Origin: an uncultured Sphingomonas sp.
GTDB lineage: Bacteria; Pseudomonadota; Alphaproteobacteria; Sphingomonadales; Sphingomonadaceae
DNA: 48,015 nucleotides
Reading direction: 5' to 3'
Assembly: GCF_913774285.1 (NCBI RefSeq)
Contig: NZ_CAJYHX010000009.1
Coordinates: 1-48,015 of the forward strand
Positions 45,395-48,015 of the stretch are shown piece by piece. The position numbers and the translations under genes were made by a program. The number at the start of each line of letters is the position of its first letter. Position 1 is the first letter of the stretch. The notes beneath the pieces were generated by a model. That model did no database searches, was not told where the DNA came from, and worked only from the letters and a program-made list of their open reading frames with translations.

Positions 45395-45913
45395 ATGGGG
45401 AAGATTGTCAGTATCGCGATGGCCGTGCTGTGCGGCGTGATCGTGCCCGGCGGCTTTCATGTCGGACCGCTCGACCGGCTGCCGCCGGAAGCGTATCTCG
45501 ATCCGGTCGATCAGGAGATCGCCAGAACCGGTGTGGGGAAGCCCGGTCGGCCTTTTCCGTGCGCACGCGAGGTGAAGTTTAGCGACACCACGGTGGTGGA
45601 GAGTGGATCCACCGATAGGTGCGTTCGCATGGAGCAATCCCGTTTATGGCGCGGGCTTTGGCGCAACGAATTTGAAGGGCAGCGCTTCTGCCCAGAACCT
45701 GTCGCTGGCTGTTCGGATGCGGCGCAGGGCGAGCGGATTTGGTTCACGCAAGGTGCATTCATCGGTGAGGAGGGGGCCGTGTACGAGGTGACCTTCATCG
45801 GACGACGCACCCAGTATCGCGGCACCTATGGTCATCTTGGCATGTCCGATCATGAGGTGATCGTCGACCGCCCCCTGTCGATCCGGTTGGTGGAGGGGCC
45901 GCCGAGCCCGTAG
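45395..45913 (+). CDS. Hypothetical exported protein (172 aa)
   Basis: The N-terminus (MGKIVSIAMAVLCGVIVPGG) is hydrophobic and may be a signal or anchor. The remaining protein is soluble with four Cys residues (CARE, DRCV, RFCPE, AGCSD), suggesting disulfides in the periplasm, and a beta-rich C-terminus (YEVTFIGRRTQYRGTYGH). No family recognised. GGGGGAG lies upstream of the ATG. It is on the same strand as, and 52 bases after, the ScfR-type regulator; no relation is evident. Function unknown. Confidence 0.6.
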   Translation: MGKIVSIAMAVLCGVIVPGGFHVGPLDRLPPEAYLDPVDQEIARTGVGKPGRPFPCAREVKFSDTTVVESGSTDRCVRMEQSRLWRGLWRNEFEGQRFCPEPVAGCSDAAQGERIWFTQGAFIGEEGAVYEVTFIGRRTQYRGTYGHLGMSDHEVIVDRPLSIRLVEGPPSP

Positions 45914-45988
45914 CGTCCCTGGGGGCGGGCATGTGAGGCTGGGCCAGTTGACCCCAACGTGGGTTTGGGAGGCTCTACTCAGAACACC

Positions 45989-46022
45989 GTAACCACTTTC
46001 GCTGTAGAGAATTGGTGATTAC
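45989..46022. promoter_or_regulatory. Imperfect inverted repeat before the PIN module
   Basis: GTAACCAC (45989-45996) faces GTGATTAC (46015-46022); the halves match inverted at 7 of 8 positions (GTAAtCAC versus GTAAcCAC). It is 52 bases upstream of the module start and could be an autoregulatory site. Confidence 0.3.
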
Positions 46023-46073
46023 GTTGTTCCCCGTCGCGATGGGCGGCGAGCTGGCAGCAGAAGGGAGGCAGCC

Positions 46074-46820
46074 GTGGAACCGGTAGAATATGTCTTCCGC
46101 ATCGATGCGTTCACGCCGGAAACCATGCCCATGGCCCGGCTTGCGGAGTATCTGGGGGCGCTGGCGAAGCTGCTCGGGCATGCCGAGCACACGCACTTCG
46201 TGCGGCTAGAGGCTGGCAGCGCCAAGCTGGTGCATCAGGTCGATGCTGTTGATGCGCCCAAGGTCGAAACCCGCCTGAACGGCGTGCGCGTCGGCAATGC
46301 GCCTAAGGATGCGCTTCAGGCGCAGAAGGCCTTGGAAGAACTGCTGGTGAACGACAACGCTGTGGCGACCCTCACGCGGGCCGTCGACGGCGAGCTTGTT
46401 GTTCCGTTCGTCGGGCGTGATCGGCCGAAGCAGATTGTGCTTCCGGCCTTTCGGGAAAGCACGACCCTACAGGGGCAGATCGTGCGGATCGGCGGCAAGG
46501 ACGAAACCGCCCATGCAGCTTTGCAGGATGGCGACACCTATCACGCCCACATTCACATGAAGCGGGCCTTGGCACGGCAGTTGGCGCCTTACCTCTATGG
46601 TCCTCCGGTCCGGCTGTATGGCAACGGCAAGTTCGAGCGGCAGGCAAACCGCGTCTGGGCGATGCTCGAATTCCGCGTGGATCGTTTTGAGGTGCTGGAG
46701 GATCGCTCGCTTGGCGAAGCACTCGCCGCGATCCGGAGTGTGGCGGGTAACGCGTTGATGGAGCCCGACGCGTATCGCGAGGTCACAAGGTTGCGAGCCG
46801 AAGGACATGACGATCAGTGA
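46074..46820 (+). CDS. Hypothetical partner of PIN protein (248 aa)
   Basis: No named family recognised. The start is a GTG at 46074, five bases after GGGAGG. Residues 1-110 are mixed with two helical stretches (MARLAEYLGALAKLLG, LQAQKALEELLVND). Residues 120-215 look beta-rich with short motifs suggestive of an OB-like fold (STTLQGQIVRIGGKDETAHAALQDG, ARQLAPYLYGPPVRLYGNGKF, RVWAMLEFRVDRFEVL), followed by a C-terminal helix. The stop overlaps the GTG start of the PIN gene (GTGA, 46817-46820). If this is a toxin-antitoxin-like pair, this protein would be the antitoxin or an RNA-binding partner; it is larger than known VapB antitoxins. Inference only. Confidence 0.7.
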   Translation: MEPVEYVFRIDAFTPETMPMARLAEYLGALAKLLGHAEHTHFVRLEAGSAKLVHQVDAVDAPKVETRLNGVRVGNAPKDALQAQKALEELLVNDNAVATLTRAVDGELVVPFVGRDRPKQIVLPAFRESTTLQGQIVRIGGKDETAHAALQDGDTYHAHIHMKRALARQLAPYLYGPPVRLYGNGKFERQANRVWAMLEFRVDRFEVLEDRSLGEALAAIRSVAGNALMEPDAYREVTRLRAEGHDDQ

Positions 46821-47341
46821 TCGTCGTGATGGACAGCTCGGCGTTGACGTTGCTCGTCAATCCCAATGCCAGTCCGCCTGACGATCCTGCCACCGGCGCA
46901 CCGTTGACGCATGCGCGCGAGCGGATTGAGCATCTGATCGAGAGCCTCGCGGACAGCAACACAATCATCGTGCCCACGCCCGTTCTCGCCGAAGTGCTGG
47001 TGCGCGCCGGTCCTGCCCTCCAGGCGGTGGTCGAGCAAATGGAGCGCTTCCCGCGCTTTCAGATCCGGCCGTTCGACAAGCTTGCCGCCGTCGAGACGGC
47101 GGTGATGACGATCGACGCCATTCGGGCCGGCGACAAGAAAGGCGGATCGGCGGCGCCGTGGCAGAAGGTGAAGATCGACCGGCAGATCATCGCCATCGCC
47201 CGCACGAACAATGCCGAGCGCATCTACTCCGACGACCAGGGGCTCGCGGCATTTGCGCGAGCCCAGGATATCGAGGTGGTGAGCAGCTGGGAACTCCCGC
47301 TGCCGGTGATTCAGACCGAGCTTTTCGACCGCGATGAGTGA
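46817..47341 (+). CDS. PIN-domain ribonuclease-like protein (174 aa)
   Basis: The protein carries a complete PIN-type acid set: D6 (VVMDSSAL), E59 (TPVLAEVLVRAG), D121 (VKIDRQIIAIA) and D139 or D140 (IYSDDQGLAAFA). These bind the metal in PIN ribonucleases, including VapC toxins. The protein is about 40 residues longer than typical VapC; extra sequence lies between D6 and E59. Its GTG start overlaps the stop of the 248-residue gene, so the two are translated together. It converges with an S9 peptidase gene 12 bases away. Ribonuclease activity is predicted from the family. Confidence 0.88.
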   Translation: MIVVMDSSALTLLVNPNASPPDDPATGAPLTHARERIEHLIESLADSNTIIVPTPVLAEVLVRAGPALQAVVEQMERFPRFQIRPFDKLAAVETAVMTIDAIRAGDKKGGSAAPWQKVKIDRQIIAIARTNNAERIYSDDQGLAAFARAQDIEVVSSWELPLPVIQTELFDRDE

Positions 47342-47353
47342 AGCGGTGGAGGC

Positions 47354-48015
47354 CTACCCCTCCACCCCCAACTGCCAAAGCACGAACGCCATCTCGTCGG
47401 CATACTCCCGCAAACTCTCCCACCGCCCGGACTTGCCGCCATGGCCGGCGCCCATATTGGTCTTGAGCAGCAGGATATTGTCGTCGGTCTTGGTCGCGCG
47501 CAGGCGGGCGGCCCATTTGGCGGGCTCCCAATAGGTCACGCGCGGGTCGTTGAGGCCGCCCGAGATCAGCATCGGCGGGTACGCCTGTGCCCGCACATTG
47601 TCGTACGGGCTGTAGCTGCGGATCAGCTCGAACGCGGCCTTGTCCTCGATCGGGTTGCCCCATTCGGGCCACTCGCCGGGGGTGAGCGGCAGGCTCTCGT
47701 CGAGCATGGTGTTGAGCACGTCGACGAACGGCACGTCGGCGACGATGCCGGCAAACAGCTCCGGCGCGAGGTTGGCCACCGCCCCCATCAGCATGCCGCC
47801 GGCGCTGCCGCCATGCGCCACAATGCGGCCGGGCCCGGTGTAGCGCGCCTCGATCAGGGCGCGGGCGCAGGCGACGAAGTCCGTGAAGGTGTTGGGCTTC
47901 TTCTCGCGCTTGCCGTCGAGATACCAATTCCAGCCCTTCTCGGTGCCTCCCCGGACATGGGCGATGGCGTAGACGAAACCACGGTCGACGAGGCTTAGGA
48001 GATTGGTGCGGAAGG
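47354..48015 (-). CDS. Oligopeptidase B-like S9 peptidase, C-terminal part
   Basis: The gene enters from the right edge; only the last 220 residues are present and the start is outside. The catalytic domain is of the S9A oligopeptidase B branch: HVRGGTEKGWNWYLDGK, the nucleophile Ser in HGGSAGGMLMGAVANLAPELF, DVPFVDVLNTMLDESLPLTPGEWPEWGNP, the Asp in GGLNDPRVTYWEPAKW and the His in GAGHGGKSGRW. OpdB cleaves short peptides after basic residues. It is convergent with the PIN gene. No signal peptide can be judged because the N-terminus is missing. Confidence 0.93.
   Translation of the reverse strand, partial: FRTNLLSLVDRGFVYAIAHVRGGTEKGWNWYLDGKREKKPNTFTDFVACARALIEARYTGPGRIVAHGGSAGGMLMGAVANLAPELFAGIVADVPFVDVLNTMLDESLPLTPGEWPEWGNPIEDKAAFELIRSYSPYDNVRAQAYPPMLISGGLNDPRVTYWEPAKWAARLRATKTDDNILLLKTNMGAGHGGKSGRWESLREYADEMAFVLWQLGVEG

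Overview
The window looks like a stretch of chromosome from an alphaproteobacterium of the Sphingomonadaceae type. This is inferred from the high GC content, two large TonB-dependent receptors, a short ribonucleotide reductase large subunit without an ATP-cone, a two-domain malic enzyme, an isocitrate lyase next to a ScfR/RamB-type regulator, and many GC-rich intergenic inverted repeats. No rRNA, tRNA, CRISPR array, integrase or transposase was recognised. Nearly all of the sequence is core genome; the clearest accessory-looking piece is the two-gene PIN module at 46074-47341.

Layout. 1-3115: 3' end of a Bcr/CflA-type MFS exporter, a very acidic protein overlapping an MliC-type lipoprotein, an outer-membrane beta-barrel protein and an HNH-motif protein. 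3121-3453: a large nested inverted repeat. 3489-8766: nrdB and nrdA on the minus strand, separated by 2.3 kb of small envelope or stress-type genes (lipoprotein, two-TM protein, DUF2171, fasciclin, and a 45-residue membrane peptide). 9203-14557: AraC/GyrI regulator divergent from an exported amidase; gpmA divergent from a dienelactone hydrolase-FUSC pair. 14683-22127: a LytS/LytTR two-component pair flanked by two TonB-dependent receptors. 22272-28995: ligA, an MBL-fold protein, a small membrane protein, uvrB and a lipoprotein. 28996-29526: a gene-poor leader with an 18-codon ORF behind an unusually strong ribosome binding site, followed by hairpins. 29527-35933: GGDEF/EAL protein, a secreted protein, mutS and a polytopic membrane protein. 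36028-41953: maeB, an SDR, an acyl-CoA dehydrogenase and a GPH-type symporter. 42016-45342: aceA with a 51-codon downstream gene, divergent from a ScfR-type regulator. 45395-48015: a hypothetical protein, the PIN module, and the 3' part of an oligopeptidase B-like S9 peptidase.

How the genes fit together. DNA maintenance is strongly represented (ligA, uvrB, mutS, nrdA, nrdB). Carbon flow through C4/C2 units is covered by aceA, maeB, gpmA, the acyl-CoA dehydrogenase and the regulator beside aceA. Envelope functions (TonB receptors, lipoproteins, porin-like barrel, fasciclin) are scattered through the window. The features most worth following up are the structured leader before the c-di-GMP gene, the PIN two-gene module, the aceA regulatory interval with its small gene, and the families of intergenic palindromes.
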